A DNA stretch of 64,000 nt from JBCBSP01 sp039819095 (lineage in GTDB: Bacteria > Pseudomonadota > Alphaproteobacteria > Caulobacterales > Maricaulaceae): positions 62,001-126,000 of the forward strand of contig JBCBSP010000003.1 of assembly GCA_039819095.1 (NCBI GenBank), given 5' to 3'. Of the stretch, positions 15,403 through 25,324 are shown piece by piece. Every line of letters starts with the position of its first letter. Position 1 is the first letter of the stretch. The notes below the pieces were generated by a model. The model did no database searches, had not been told where the DNA came from, and was given only the letters and a program-made list of their open reading frames with translations. The translations under genes and the position numbers were made by a program.

Positions 15403-17496
15403 TTACCAGATGCGCACGCGCTCTTCCGGCGGCAGGTAGAGCGCATCGCCCTCCTCCACGCCGAAGGCGTCATACCAGGCGTCGAGATTGCGCACGACGC
15501 CATTGATGCGGAATTGCGGCGGCGAGTGGGGCCCGCGCACCAGCTGGGCGCTCAACGCGTCCTCGCGGTAGAGATTGCGCCAGACCTGAGCCCAGGCCAG
15601 GAAGAAGCGCTGATCGCCGGTAAAGCCGTCAAGGACCGGCGCTTCGCCGTCATAATGCTCGTCGACATATTCGCGCCAGGCCGTATAGGCCATCTGCAGA
15701 CCGCCCAGATCGCCGATATTCTCACCCAGGGCCAGGCGCCCGTTCACGCACTGGCCTTCCAGCGGGCAGAACTGGCTGTACTGCTCAACCAGACGGTCAG
15801 AACGCTCCACGAAGCGCGAATTGGTCTCTTCGCTCCACCAGTCGCGCAGCATGCCTTCAGAGTCGTAGCGACGGCCCTGATCGTCAAAGCCGTGGCCGAT
15901 CTCGTGGCCGATCACTCCGCCGATTGCACCGAAATTCATCGCCGGATCAGCGTTCGGATCAAAGAAGGGCGCCTGCAGAATGCCCGCCGGGAAGGTGATC
16001 TGGTTCTGCAACGGACTGTAGCTGGCGTTGACGATTTGCGGCGGCCAGCTCCACTCGCGCGGATCCACCTCGCTGGTCAGATCCTCCAGGCTTTCCGCCC
16101 AGCTGAACTCCGACATGGCGATACGGTTGGCGAAATAGGCGTCGGCGGACAGCTCAAGACCGGCAAACTCGTCCCATATCTCCGGGTAACCGATGCGCGG
16201 CTCGAATGTGGACAGCTTCACGAGCGCCTGATCGCGGGTCTCCTGGTCCATCCATTCCAGCTGTTCCAGCCGGCCCTCGAACGCCACGGTGAGCCGTTCA
16301 ACCAGATCATCCATCAGCGCTTTCGAACGCGGCGGGAAGTGCCGGTCGACATAGATCTGCCCGATGGCGTGACCGAGCGCACCGCCGACCAGCTGCACGC
16401 CGCGACGATCGCGCGGGCGCTGTTCTTCCTGGCCGCGCAGCGTGCGGCTGAAGAAGTCAAAGCTGGCTTCGTCGAAAGCAGCCGGCAGCCAGCTCGCTCG
16501 ATCGGAGATGAAGTGGAAGGCCATATAAGCCTTGATCGTGTCGATATCGGCTGCGGCGAATGCTGCGTTCGTGCCCTCGATGGCGGACGGCTGAACGACG
16601 ATCAGGTCCTGCACATCAATGCCGAGCGAGGCCATGCCTTCAGGCATGTTCATATCCGGCGCCAGCGCGTCGAGCTCTTCCACCGTCAGCACGTTGTAGG
16701 TTTCGGTCACTTCACGCGAGCGATCGCGGGTCCAGTGCACCTCGGCGATGGCGGTTTCAAACGCGATGATGGCGTCCGCATTGGCTTCACCGTTTTCAAG
16801 GCCGGCCAGCTCGTGAATGCGGATGATGTAATCGCGATAGGCGTCGCGATAGGCGACGAAGCGCTCGCTGTCATCAAGATAGTAGCTGCGTTCGGGAAGC
16901 GCCAGACCGCCCTGGAAGAGACGCAGCTTGTTGAAGTTCGGATCGGCCGGATCAGCCCAGACGGCGAAGCCGAAAGGCGACTGATGATGCACGGTCGCGA
17001 ACAACGCCGCAGCGTCATCATGGGTTTCGATCGCGGCGATTTCCGCCAGGAAGGGCTGAACCGGTTCAAGGCCGGCGTCCTCAATGGCGTCGGCATTCAT
17101 CCAGCTGGAATAGAGCGCGCCGACAAGCTGGCTGTTGGAGCCGGCCTCGCCGCCGGCTTCCACCGACTCGTCGATGATTGTCTGCACCCGTTCTTCGTTT
17201 TCCAGAGACAGGACGGTGAAGATGCCGAAGCGCGAGCGATCGGACGGGATTTCAGTCTGCGACAGCCAGCCGCCATTGGCGAACTGGTTGAAGTCGGCGC
17301 CGGGACGCACGCTGGAGTCCATGCCGTCGACATCAAAGCCGAACGTGCCGAAGCGCGGCGCGGCGGCCTCGGCGGCGGCGGTGTGAACTTCTCCGGTCTG
17401 GACGGAGTGCTCATCAGCCGGGGCTGAGGTGTCCGCGCCCGGCGCACAGGCGGCCAGCGCAATCGCGGCGACGCCGCACAGTAAAAATCTCTTCAT
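15403..17496 (-). CDS. M13-family zinc metallopeptidase, lipoprotein
   Basis: This 697-residue neprilysin-type endopeptidase should be anchored in the cell envelope: the first 20 residues form a signal peptide ending in the lipobox LAAC. The zinc motif HEIGH lies near residue 528 in GHEIGHGFDDQGR, and the downstream zinc ligand and NENIGDLGG-like segment reads GENIGDLGGLQ. NASY near 490 corresponds to the NAxY substrate-binding motif. The C-terminus ends RVRIW. Length and domain order match bacterial PepO-like enzymes, which degrade peptides in the periplasm. It is transcribed alone, with 108 bp to the RND permease gene upstream and a strong terminator downstream. Confidence 0.92.
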   Translation of the reverse strand: MKRFLLCGVAAIALAACAPGADTSAPADEHSVQTGEVHTAAAEAAAPRFGTFGFDVDGMDSSVRPGADFNQFANGGWLSQTEIPSDRSRFGIFTVLSLENEERVQTIIDESVEAGGEAGSNSQLVGALYSSWMNADAIEDAGLEPVQPFLAEIAAIETHDDAAALFATVHHQSPFGFAVWADPADPNFNKLRLFQGGLALPERSYYLDDSERFVAYRDAYRDYIIRIHELAGLENGEANADAIIAFETAIAEVHWTRDRSREVTETYNVLTVEELDALAPDMNMPEGMASLGIDVQDLIVVQPSAIEGTNAAFAAADIDTIKAYMAFHFISDRASWLPAAFDEASFDFFSRTLRGQEEQRPRDRRGVQLVGGALGHAIGQIYVDRHFPPRSKALMDDLVERLTVAFEGRLEQLEWMDQETRDQALVKLSTFEPRIGYPEIWDEFAGLELSADAYFANRIAMSEFSWAESLEDLTSEVDPREWSWPPQIVNASYSPLQNQITFPAGILQAPFFDPNADPAMNFGAIGGVIGHEIGHGFDDQGRRYDSEGMLRDWWSEETNSRFVERSDRLVEQYSQFCPLEGQCVNGRLALGENIGDLGGLQMAYTAWREYVDEHYDGEAPVLDGFTGDQRFFLAWAQVWRNLYREDALSAQLVRGPHSPPQFRINGVVRNLDAWYDAFGVEEGDALYLPPEERVRIW

Positions 17497-17604
17497 GTCT
17501 ACTCCCCTGTTTTACACAACGGTGCGAGCGAGGCCGCTGCCTTGCCCGCACCGTAAACATAAGCGAGCGCAGACGTGAGTCCGCGCGCGCGGTGACGTAC
17601 AGCC

Positions 17605-20600
17605 CTATTCAGCCGGCTGCGGCTTGGCGACGTCGATCGCCTCGTCCCCGGTGCTTTCATGACCGGAATAGGTTGACCCGATGCCCGGGATTTTCTGCCC
17701 GGTCCAAAGCCCGGTCACACCGCGCTTGATGTCCACGCCGATGGCGTAGAGCGCCGGCACCAGGATCAGGCTCAGGAACAGGGCGAAGATCACCGCAAAC
17801 CCGAGCGCGATCACCATGGGTTTGAGGAATTGCGCTGCGGTGGACCGCTCCATGATCATCGGCAGAACGCCCAGGAAGGTCGTCACCGTGGTCAGAAGGA
17901 TCGGCCGGAAGCGCTGCACGCCGGCATCCACAAGCGCCTGCATGGCGCCGACCCCGCGTTCCCTCAGCCGGTTGATGAAGTCGACCAACACCAGATTGTC
18001 ATTGATGACGATGCCCGCCGCCGCTCCGATCCCGAAGAAGGAGAACAGCGCGATCGGCTCGCCCAGCAACAAATGCCCGAACACGGCCCCGGCGAAGGCG
18101 AACGGGATCGCCGTCATGATCAGCAAGGGCTGGGCGTAGGAGCGGAAGGCCACCGCCAGGAGGACATACATCAGGCCCAGCATGATCAGCTGCAGCGTCT
18201 GGATCTCAGCCATGAATTCAGCCTGACCTTCAGCTTCGCCGATGGCGCCGGTGCTGATGCCGGGATAACGCTCTTCCCATTGCGGGAAGAAGTTCTCGCG
18301 CAAATCCTGTCGGATATCGCCGGCCGCATCACGGTCTGACAATTCCGCGCTCACCGTGACCGTGCGCTGGCGCTCGCGCCGGCGGATTCGGTCGATGCCC
18401 GGCGCAAAATCGGCCTCAGCCACCGCCGCAAGCGGCACTTCACGACCATCGACGGTGCGGATGCGCAGATTATTGATCGCATCCAGGCTGTTTCGCGCCT
18501 CTCGCGGGTAGCGGACCATGACGCGCACGTCTTCGCCATCACGCGGCAGGCGCTGCACTTCTTCGCCATAGAAGGCCTGGCCGACCTGACGGGTGACATC
18601 GGCCAGCGTTAAGCCGAGCGCCTGAGCGTCCGGGCGCAGGGTCAGCCGCAGCTCGTCGGCGGAAGCCTGCAGATTATCGACGATGTCATAGGCCGTCTCA
18701 TATCCGCGAAGGCGTTCCTTCAGCTCCGCAGCGGCGGCCCGCAGCACGTCCAGATCAGGGTGATTGATCGCGAACTGGATCGCCGGCCCATTATCGTTGA
18801 GCGTGGCGTCGAACCGGATTTCCTCTGCATCCGGGATCGGCCCGAGCTCATCGCGAATGCGCTGGGCGATATCGGCGGTGGGAATCCGTCCAGGGCGAGA
18901 TTCCGGCGGCGCGATATTGATCCAGGCGCGCACCGAGCCATCCGTGGCCAGCGTGGAGCGCGACATGATCATCTGCTCGCCGTCGAACTCCTCCAGATAG
19001 GCCTCAGCCACGACGTGCTCAGCCGCGTCCAGACGCGCGCGGATGGCCTCCGTGCGCTGCCAGGGCGTGCCTTCGGCCAGCTGGATATTCACCCGGATCA
19101 GATCGCTCTCGATCTGCGGCATGAAGCTGAACGGCACCCGACCGGACGCCATCAGCACGATGGCCAGGGCGAACATGCCGGTGAAGGTGATCAGCGTGGA
19201 GTAGCGAAAGCGGACCGCCGTCGCCAACACCGGTGCGTACACCGTGTGCGCAAACCACATCAGGCTGTTGGCGATGGCGGCCTGGAAGCGGATGAACGGA
19301 CCGAAGAAACCATCGGTCTTCTGCGGCTTGATGTGCGACAGGTGGGCGGGAAGGATCAGGAGCGATTCAATCAGTGAGAAGATCAGCGCCGCGATGACGA
19401 CCAGCGAGATCTGGCTGGTGAACTGACGCTCCGGTCCACTCAAAAGCATCCACGGACCGAACGCCATCATCGTGGTGATCACGGCGAACACAACCGGCTT
19501 GGCGACCATCTGGACGCCCACTACGGCGGCGGTGATGCCTTGCTCCCCGCGCTCCACGCGGGCGTGGATATTCTCCCCGACAATGATGGCGTCATCGACG
19601 ATGACCCCGATCACGATGAGGAAGGCGAACAGCGACAGGAAGTTCAGCGTTACGCCCAGGAAGGGCAGGATCATGAAGGCGCCGGCGAAGGCCGTTGCGA
19701 TGCCCACCGTCACCCAGAAAGCCACGATCGGGCGCAGGAACAGGATCAGCACCGCCAGCACCAGCATCATGCCGATCAGGGCCGAGTTGCCGATCACCAG
19801 AAGCTGGGAGTTGAACTGGTCGGCCCCGTCCCACCATTCAGAGAGCTGCACCGAGTTCGGCAGTTCCTGATTCTTGCGAGCCATGTATGCCTTCAGCCCG
19901 TTGGACACGGTGATGATGTCCGAATTGCCGGTGGAGCGCACTGCGATGATCACCATCGGATCGCCGTTGAAGGTGGCGTTCAGATTGAAGTCCGACAGCC
20001 CGTCAATGACGGTGGCGACATCGCTGACGCGTACAATACCGCCTGAAGGCGTCTGGCGCACGATAATGTCGTTGAAATCGTCAGCGGTGTCGGCCAGCTG
20101 ACGCGAGGTGATGCGCACATCGCCCAGATCGGTGCGCACCGAACCGGCCGAGGCGTTGATCGAGGAGGTGCGTATAGCCTGTGAGATGTCGGAGAAGGTC
20201 ACGCCGAAGCGGCGCATGGCTTCCTCGGAGACCTCAATGGCCACCTCTTCGCTGAGCACGCCATTGATTTCCACGATGGCTGCTTCCGGTACGGTCGCAG
20301 AGATTTCGTCGCGGATTTCACGGGCCAGGCGTTGTAGATCACGGCGCGGCACATCGCCATGCAGGGCGAAACCGGCGACCTGATCGGAGTTCTGCCAGCG
20401 CCGCACCGTGGGCCGGAAAGAGGCCGGCGGCAGATTATTGATGGAATCGACCCGGATCTTGATCTCGTCGATGAAGGCGTCGGGATCCTGGCTGGGCAGC
20501 CCATTTACCCAGACGGTGCCGGAGCCCTCGCGCGCCATGGCGGTCAGCTCGTCCACACCGTCCAGATCGGACAGCGCTTCTTCGATGCGCACGACGATCT

Positions 20601-20814
20601 GTTCTTCAATGTCCTGCGGCGAGGCGCCCGGCCAGGCCACGCTCACCGAAGCGCCGGGAAAGACGGCGGCCGGGTTATTCTCCCTCTGCATGGAGAAGAA
20701 GCCGATGAGCCCCCCGATCAGGGCGATGATCATCAACAAGTTGGCTGCGACCCCGTTCTGGGCCCACCAGGCCAGAATGCCGCGATGTTGGCTTTCTTCA
20801 GGACGTTGCACCAT
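17605..20814 (-). CDS. RND efflux transporter permease (AcrB/MexB-like)
   Basis: This inner-membrane proton-driven export pump of 1069 residues has the RND layout: one membrane span near residues 23-43, a large periplasmic loop, five to six spans in the middle (about 340-545), a second loop and a final span group (about 875-1040). The sequence is of the HAE1 relative type common in alphaproteobacteria. It probably works as a trimer with the adaptor and outer-membrane lipoprotein encoded just upstream. AAAGGAG precedes the ATG by seven bases. As the last gene of the operon, it is separated from the adaptor gene by 35 bp. Substrates cannot be predicted. Confidence 0.93.
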   Translation of the reverse strand: MVQRPEESQHRGILAWWAQNGVAANLLMIIALIGGLIGFFSMQRENNPAAVFPGASVSVAWPGASPQDIEEQIVVRIEEALSDLDGVDELTAMAREGSGTVWVNGLPSQDPDAFIDEIKIRVDSINNLPPASFRPTVRRWQNSDQVAGFALHGDVPRRDLQRLAREIRDEISATVPEAAIVEINGVLSEEVAIEVSEEAMRRFGVTFSDISQAIRTSSINASAGSVRTDLGDVRITSRQLADTADDFNDIIVRQTPSGGIVRVSDVATVIDGLSDFNLNATFNGDPMVIIAVRSTGNSDIITVSNGLKAYMARKNQELPNSVQLSEWWDGADQFNSQLLVIGNSALIGMMLVLAVLILFLRPIVAFWVTVGIATAFAGAFMILPFLGVTLNFLSLFAFLIVIGVIVDDAIIVGENIHARVERGEQGITAAVVGVQMVAKPVVFAVITTMMAFGPWMLLSGPERQFTSQISLVVIAALIFSLIESLLILPAHLSHIKPQKTDGFFGPFIRFQAAIANSLMWFAHTVYAPVLATAVRFRYSTLITFTGMFALAIVLMASGRVPFSFMPQIESDLIRVNIQLAEGTPWQRTEAIRARLDAAEHVVAEAYLEEFDGEQMIMSRSTLATDGSVRAWINIAPPESRPGRIPTADIAQRIRDELGPIPDAEEIRFDATLNDNGPAIQFAINHPDLDVLRAAAAELKERLRGYETAYDIVDNLQASADELRLTLRPDAQALGLTLADVTRQVGQAFYGEEVQRLPRDGEDVRVMVRYPREARNSLDAINNLRIRTVDGREVPLAAVAEADFAPGIDRIRRRERQRTVTVSAELSDRDAAGDIRQDLRENFFPQWEERYPGISTGAIGEAEGQAEFMAEIQTLQLIMLGLMYVLLAVAFRSYAQPLLIMTAIPFAFAGAVFGHLLLGEPIALFSFFGIGAAAGIVINDNLVLVDFINRLRERGVGAMQALVDAGVQRFRPILLTTVTTFLGVLPMIMERSTAAQFLKPMVIALGFAVIFALFLSLILVPALYAIGVDIKRGVTGLWTGQKIPGIGSTYSGHESTGDEAIDVAKPQPAE

Positions 20815-20849
20815 GACGGAGCTCCTTTCAAACGCGAGGACGCAAGGTC

Positions 20850-22118
20850 CTAGCGGCCCGCACGCGCCAGCGCGGAGGCGTTCGATTCGCGGATTTCTTC
20901 AGCGTCGTCTTCAACCGGTTCAACCGGCGGGCGCAACGGCTCGCCATCGGCGCCAAGCGGTCGAACGGCCATCCCGTTCGCCGGCGCACGCAACGGCGAG
21001 GTGATGACCCATTCGCCGGCGCTGACTCCGGAGGACACCACGACCCGTTCAGAGGTGGAATCGACCACGTGTACCGAACGGATGGACAGCGTATCGTCAT
21101 CTTCCACCACAAAGACCTGATTGGACCCGCGCAAGGCGCTGCGCGGCAGGGCGAAGGCCTGATCCAGCTGGCGGCCATCAACGCGCGCCTCGACGAACAG
21201 ACCCACGGCCAGCGGCGCGCCGGCGATGTCGGCGGCGGCGCCATAGGGATCCTCAACCTCGACAATGGCGAACAGGGTGCGCGTCTGCGGATCAATGGCG
21301 CTGTCGGTGCGTACGACATGACCACTCCACGCGCGAGGCTCGCCAGCCACACGGGTTGTCAGACTCACGGCCGGAGCGGTCTCAATGCTCTCCGCCTCAA
21401 ACGCCAGCGGCATGCCAAGAAGCCCCAGCTGGGAATCGGTCAGCGGCAGGCGGACCTGAACCACATCTGTGGAGAAAACCCGGCCCAGACGCGAGCCAGC
21501 GCCGACGAACTGGCCGAGATCGGCCATTTTTTCGCGGATGCGACCGTCGAACGGGGCGGAGATGCGGGTGCGGCTGAGATGAAGGCGCGCCTCTTCCAGG
21601 CCGGCCTGAGCGGCGGCGAGCTGCGCTTGGGCTTCGGCCATCTGGGGTTGGCGCAGGGTCAGCGCGGACGCTTCACCATCACCCAGCGCCTCCCACTCTT
21701 CACGGGCGAGTTCCGCTTCAGCCTCTTCGCGGATCAGCTGCTGGCGACGCTGGGCGACAAGTGCTTCGGCGCGCGTCACCGCCAGGCGGTAATCGGCATC
21801 CTCAAGACGGACCAGCGTCTGGCCGGCTTCAAAGAAACCGCCCTCAACAAAGGCCGGGTGGACGTAAACGACGCGTCCGGAGACTTGGGCGGTCAGATCA
21901 ATCTCGCGCAGCGGGCGAACCTCGCCCTGAGTGCTGACGGACAGCTGCACCGAGGAGGGCTGCGCTTCGGCGACGAAGACGGCGGCGGGGCGCACCTGAA
22001 TCTCCGCCTGCTCCGGCTGAGGCGTGGTGACGATGACCAGGGTCAATACCGCCACGATCAGCAGAACCAGACCGATTGGTATGCCCAGAAGAATCAAGCG
22101 ACCGGATGTTTTACTCAT
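20850..22118 (-). CDS. RND periplasmic adaptor (HlyD/MFP family)
   Basis: This 422-residue membrane-fusion protein bridges the permease and the outer-membrane channel. One N-terminal membrane segment (about residues 8-30, with LVLLIVAVLTLVIVTT) anchors it. It is followed by a split lipoyl-like domain (DLTAQVSGRVVYVHPAFVEG), an alpha-helical hairpin at about 105-180 and beta-barrel domains. A charged, Glu/Pro-rich tail ends the protein. The ATG at 22118 has GAGG seven bases upstream and is preferred to a TTG two codons earlier. The gene lies between the outer-membrane factor gene (56 bp) and the permease gene (35 bp). Confidence 0.9.
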   Translation of the reverse strand: MSKTSGRLILLGIPIGLVLLIVAVLTLVIVTTPQPEQAEIQVRPAAVFVAEAQPSSVQLSVSTQGEVRPLREIDLTAQVSGRVVYVHPAFVEGGFFEAGQTLVRLEDADYRLAVTRAEALVAQRRQQLIREEAEAELAREEWEALGDGEASALTLRQPQMAEAQAQLAAAQAGLEEARLHLSRTRISAPFDGRIREKMADLGQFVGAGSRLGRVFSTDVVQVRLPLTDSQLGLLGMPLAFEAESIETAPAVSLTTRVAGEPRAWSGHVVRTDSAIDPQTRTLFAIVEVEDPYGAAADIAGAPLAVGLFVEARVDGRQLDQAFALPRSALRGSNQVFVVEDDDTLSIRSVHVVDSTSERVVVSSGVSAGEWVITSPLRAPANGMAVRPLGADGEPLRPPVEPVEDDAEEIRESNASALARAGR

Positions 22119-22174
22119 GACCAACCTCTTTATCGTCTCGTTATTGGATGCCTCTGACGGGCGTTTTAGATGCT

Positions 22175-23566
22175 TTATTGCGCCGGGTGAGCGGTCAGGC
22201 CGCCGCCAGCATTGAAGTCCCCGGCGAGCGCCAGATGCAGCGCGACCCGGCTGTCAGCCCGGTCGGTCCGGGCGGTGATGAGAGAACCTTCCGCGCTGAT
22301 CAGGCGCGTCTGGGCGTCGATCAGCTCGAAAATCGTCGCCACGCCGCTGGCGTATTGGCGCTCGACCAGCTGCAGGGCGGCTGCGGCCTCCTCGCGCGCC
22401 ACGGCCAGCTGGGCGACACGTTCTTCAACTTCCTGCTCGGCGAAGATCGCGTCTTCGGTCTCACGCCAGGCGGCGAGCACGGTGCGAATATAGCGGCCGG
22501 CCTGAGCGCGCGCCTCGGCGGCTGCGCGATCACGTTCGGCTCGCAGGCGTCCACCCTGAAAGAGGGGGGCGAGGAGGGACGCCGAAACGGTTTCAACCAG
22601 CGCATCGCCATCCAGCAGATCACCGAGATCGCCAGCGCTGGAGCTGATGTCTGCGCTCAGGCTGAGACTGGGATAAAGCGCCTTGCGCGCGGCTTCGGCT
22701 GAGAAGCCGGCGGCGGTCAGCCGCAATTCCGCAGCGGCCACGTCCGGGCGACGTTCAAGCAGCGGCCCGGGCGCCAGAAGCGCGGGAGCCGGGCCGAGAT
22801 CGGGCAGATCAGCGCCCGCCTCCAGCTGAGCCGCCGGATAGCGCCCGGCGAGAATTTCAAGACTGCGCCGCGCGGCCGCCTCGGTGCGAACCCGCCCGGC
22901 CAGAGCCGCGCGCGAGGTCGCCAGAGCAGAGCGCGCCGTGCGCACATCCGAAGAGCGTGAGACGCCGCGCTGGAAACGGCGCTCGACGATTTCAAGCTGA
23001 TCCTCGCGCGCGGTGACATCGCGTTCCGCCAGCTCGGTCTGGTGACGCGCCTCAATCACAGCGAACCAGCCGCGTGCAACCGCGCCGGCGACCGAGAGCC
23101 GCGCGCCGTACAGATCGGCCTCGGCGGCTTCGCGTGAGAACGCGCCGGCGCGCGCCGCATCGGACAGGCGGCCCCAGACATCGGCCTGCCAGCTGATATC
23201 CGCGCCAAGACTGAAACCGGTTGTCGAACCGGATTCGCGGTTGGTCTCGCTGGCGCCGGCAGAGGCGCCCGCCGTGGGCAAGCGCCCGGCATTGGCCGAG
23301 CGGGCGCCGGCCTCGGCGGCCTCCAGGGTGGCGATCGCGACCATCACATCGGGATTGCGGCGCATGGCTTCATCGACCAGCGCCTCAAGGCCTGAATCGC
23401 CGAGCGCAGCCACCCAATCGCCAACCGGCTGGCCGGCGTCCAGCTGCGCCGCAGCGGCGAAGGCGTCAGGCGAATCAAGGCGCGGGGCTTCAGCCAGAGG
23501 AGTCACGCCGGCGCAGGCGGTCAAAGTGACCGAAATAGTGGATATCAAGAGCAATCGGCGGAGCAA
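22175..23566 (-). CDS. Outer-membrane efflux lipoprotein, NodT/OprM family, TTG start
   Basis: This is the TolC-like outer-membrane channel of the RND system, 463 residues. The N-terminus LLLISTISVTLTAC is a lipoprotein signal with the lipobox cysteine near residue 20, followed by two repeats of the outer-membrane efflux domain with long alternating helices (for example RHQTELAERDVTAREDQLE). The frame stays open to 23857, but the added segment lies over AT-rich intergenic DNA and would bury the signal peptide. The TTG at 23564-23566 is preceded by GGGAGAG and gives a normal family length, so I take it as the start. It is the first gene of the efflux operon. Confidence 0.87.
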   Translation of the reverse strand: MLRRLLLISTISVTLTACAGVTPLAEAPRLDSPDAFAAAAQLDAGQPVGDWVAALGDSGLEALVDEAMRRNPDVMVAIATLEAAEAGARSANAGRLPTAGASAGASETNRESGSTTGFSLGADISWQADVWGRLSDAARAGAFSREAAEADLYGARLSVAGAVARGWFAVIEARHQTELAERDVTAREDQLEIVERRFQRGVSRSSDVRTARSALATSRAALAGRVRTEAAARRSLEILAGRYPAAQLEAGADLPDLGPAPALLAPGPLLERRPDVAAAELRLTAAGFSAEAARKALYPSLSLSADISSSAGDLGDLLDGDALVETVSASLLAPLFQGGRLRAERDRAAAEARAQAGRYIRTVLAAWRETEDAIFAEQEVEERVAQLAVAREEAAAALQLVERQYASGVATIFELIDAQTRLISAEGSLITARTDRADSRVALHLALAGDFNAGGGLTAHPAQ

Positions 23567-23630
23567 GAATTCTCTCCCTGGCGGCGTTGTGTTGATCGCG
23601 AACCTACAAAACACTTTCTGTAAGTCAACA

Positions 23631-23676
23631 AATATTTCTCGAAAATCGATAAAAATATCTCGAATTACGAAATATT
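23631..23676. promoter_or_regulatory. AT-rich inverted repeat upstream of the RND operon and phoR
   Basis: AATATTTC at 23631-23638 and GAAATATT at 23669-23676 are perfect inverted repeats 30 bp apart, within an AT-rich patch (about 23605-23680) that stands out in this GC-rich window. TCTCGAA occurs twice inside, near 23637 and 23658. It lies between the divergent efflux operon and phoR and is a candidate promoter/operator. No regulator gene is adjacent. Confidence 0.4.
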
Positions 23677-23765
23677 CATCTTGCGAGAAGGGTCTTGTAA
23701 TGATTCCACGACGAGCACGTTTGGATGCATGCGGACTGTCATGGTGACGTGTTAGAGAAATAGAG

Positions 23766-25283
23766 ATGGCGCAGCCAAGACCCACCCCTGCGCGCGATAC
23801 AGGCGCGAACCCGGCCCCGGCGGAGACCCGGCCGCGCCGGCGCGACGTTGCGATCACCGCCGGCCTGGGCGCGGTCGTGTTCGGCGTGCTGACGGCTGCC
23901 GGAGCGCTGGAGGTCTGGCCGTTCCTGGGCGCCGTCGCGGCGCTCAGCGCCCTGGCTTTCGTGTATTATCTGACGGCGCTGTCCGCCCTTGAGCCGATCG
24001 AAGGGCTGAGCCCGCCCAGCGAAACACAGAGCCCCCCCCAGACCCAAGACGCCACCGCGCAGCTCATGCTGGACCGGCTGCCGACGCCGGTTCTGATGAT
24101 CGGCCCTGGCGGGCGCATTGAGCAGGCCAACCCGGCTGCACGCGCGTTCCTAGGACTGGGCGGCGAAGGCGGGCCCTTGTCAAACTCTTTGCGCCAGCCG
24201 CGCGTGCTGGAAGCGGTGAGCGGCTGCCTGCGCGGCGAGGAGGGCGCCACAGTGGAGTACGCGACACTGGCGCCGCTGGAGAGCCACGTTCGCGCCTTTA
24301 TCAAACCGATCCGCTTCTCCCATGATGAGGCGATGCCCTGGCGCGCGATGGTGGTGCTGGCGGACGACACCTCATCCAAGCGCGCTGAACGCATGCGGGC
24401 CGACTTCCTGGCCAACGCCAGCCACGAGCTGCGCACGCCGCTGGCTTCCCTGTCGGGCTTTATCGAAACTTTGCAGGGCCCAGCGCGCGAGGATGCTGAA
24501 GCCCAGGCGCGCTTCCTGTCGATCATGCATGATCAGACCGAGCGCATGCGCCGTTTGATCGATGATCTGCTCTCGCTCAGCCGGGTTGAAATGAATGAGC
24601 ATATGCCCCCGTCCGGCTCCACCGACCTGTCTTCCCTGGCCAGCGATGTAGTGCGCGCCCTCACCCCGGTCACCGCTTCGCGCGACATTGCCGTCATGCT
24701 GGAAAACAGCGAGACCGCGCCCGTCGTCGGCGGCGATGGCGACCAGCTCTTCGAGGTGCTGGAGAATCTGGTCGAGAACGCAGTCAAGTATTCCAAGGAC
24801 GGCGGGGCTGTAACGATCTCGGTCCACCATGAGCTCTCGCGCGACGCCGCCGAGCATCCCGCCGAGCGCCTGCACCCGGAGGCCGCGCGCATCACGCTGG
24901 CCGCGCCGGCCTTCGACCCCGGCATGCGATATGGCGCTGTGCGGGTGCGCGACCACGGCATCGGCGTAGAGCGACGCTACCTGCCGCGCCTGGCCGAACG
25001 CTTCTTCCGAGTTGACGGCCAGAAGAGCAGCCCGACCGCCGGGACCGGGCTGGGCCTGGCCATCGTCAAGCATATCGTCGCGCGCCATCGCGGCGGGTTC
25101 TGCGTGGAAAGCGCCCCTGGAGAGGGCTCGCAGTTCACGGTCTTCTTCCCGCTCGAAAAGGACCTCGCCGCACGCCGCCCAAGCGTGGAGGTCGAAGCGG
25201 CCAGACCGGACGAGACCGCCGATGAGTCGCCAATCCGCACATCCGGCCCGGCCAGCGGCCCCACCGACACCGCCGCAGAATGA
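23766..25283 (+). CDS. phoR: Phosphate regulon sensor histidine kinase PhoR
   Basis: This 505-residue membrane sensor kinase of the PhoR-PhoB system autophosphorylates on histidine and passes phosphate to PhoB when phosphate is scarce. Two membrane spans lie at about residues 29-47 and 50-72, with almost no periplasmic loop, as in other PhoR proteins that sense through the Pst/PhoU complex. A PAS-like domain (about 95-200) precedes the HisKA box FLANASHELRTPL near 213-225 and the ATPase domain with the N box LVENAVKYSK and G boxes DHGIGV and GTGLGLAI. The C-terminal 40 residues are acidic and low in complexity. It heads the pho-pst cluster, 175 bp before pstC. Confidence 0.92.
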   Translation: MAQPRPTPARDTGANPAPAETRPRRRDVAITAGLGAVVFGVLTAAGALEVWPFLGAVAALSALAFVYYLTALSALEPIEGLSPPSETQSPPQTQDATAQLMLDRLPTPVLMIGPGGRIEQANPAARAFLGLGGEGGPLSNSLRQPRVLEAVSGCLRGEEGATVEYATLAPLESHVRAFIKPIRFSHDEAMPWRAMVVLADDTSSKRAERMRADFLANASHELRTPLASLSGFIETLQGPAREDAEAQARFLSIMHDQTERMRRLIDDLLSLSRVEMNEHMPPSGSTDLSSLASDVVRALTPVTASRDIAVMLENSETAPVVGGDGDQLFEVLENLVENAVKYSKDGGAVTISVHHELSRDAAEHPAERLHPEAARITLAAPAFDPGMRYGAVRVRDHGIGVERRYLPRLAERFFRVDGQKSSPTAGTGLGLAIVKHIVARHRGGFCVESAPGEGSQFTVFFPLEKDLAARRPSVEVEAARPDETADESPIRTSGPASGPTDTAAE

Positions 25284-25324
25284 ATAAAGCAGCGCGAAGT
25301 GATTGAATGACAAGGCCAAGCGCG

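Noticed and set aside
15514..17427. A 637-codon open frame on the + strand opposite the M13 peptidase gene
   Set aside because: It lies wholly antisense to a clear peptidase with signal peptide, HEIGH motif and terminator. It has no recognisable domain; long antisense frames are common at this GC content.
23567..23857. N-terminal extension of the outer-membrane efflux protein
   Set aside because: The added residues cover AT-rich promoter-like DNA and would place the lipoprotein signal over 90 residues inside the protein.
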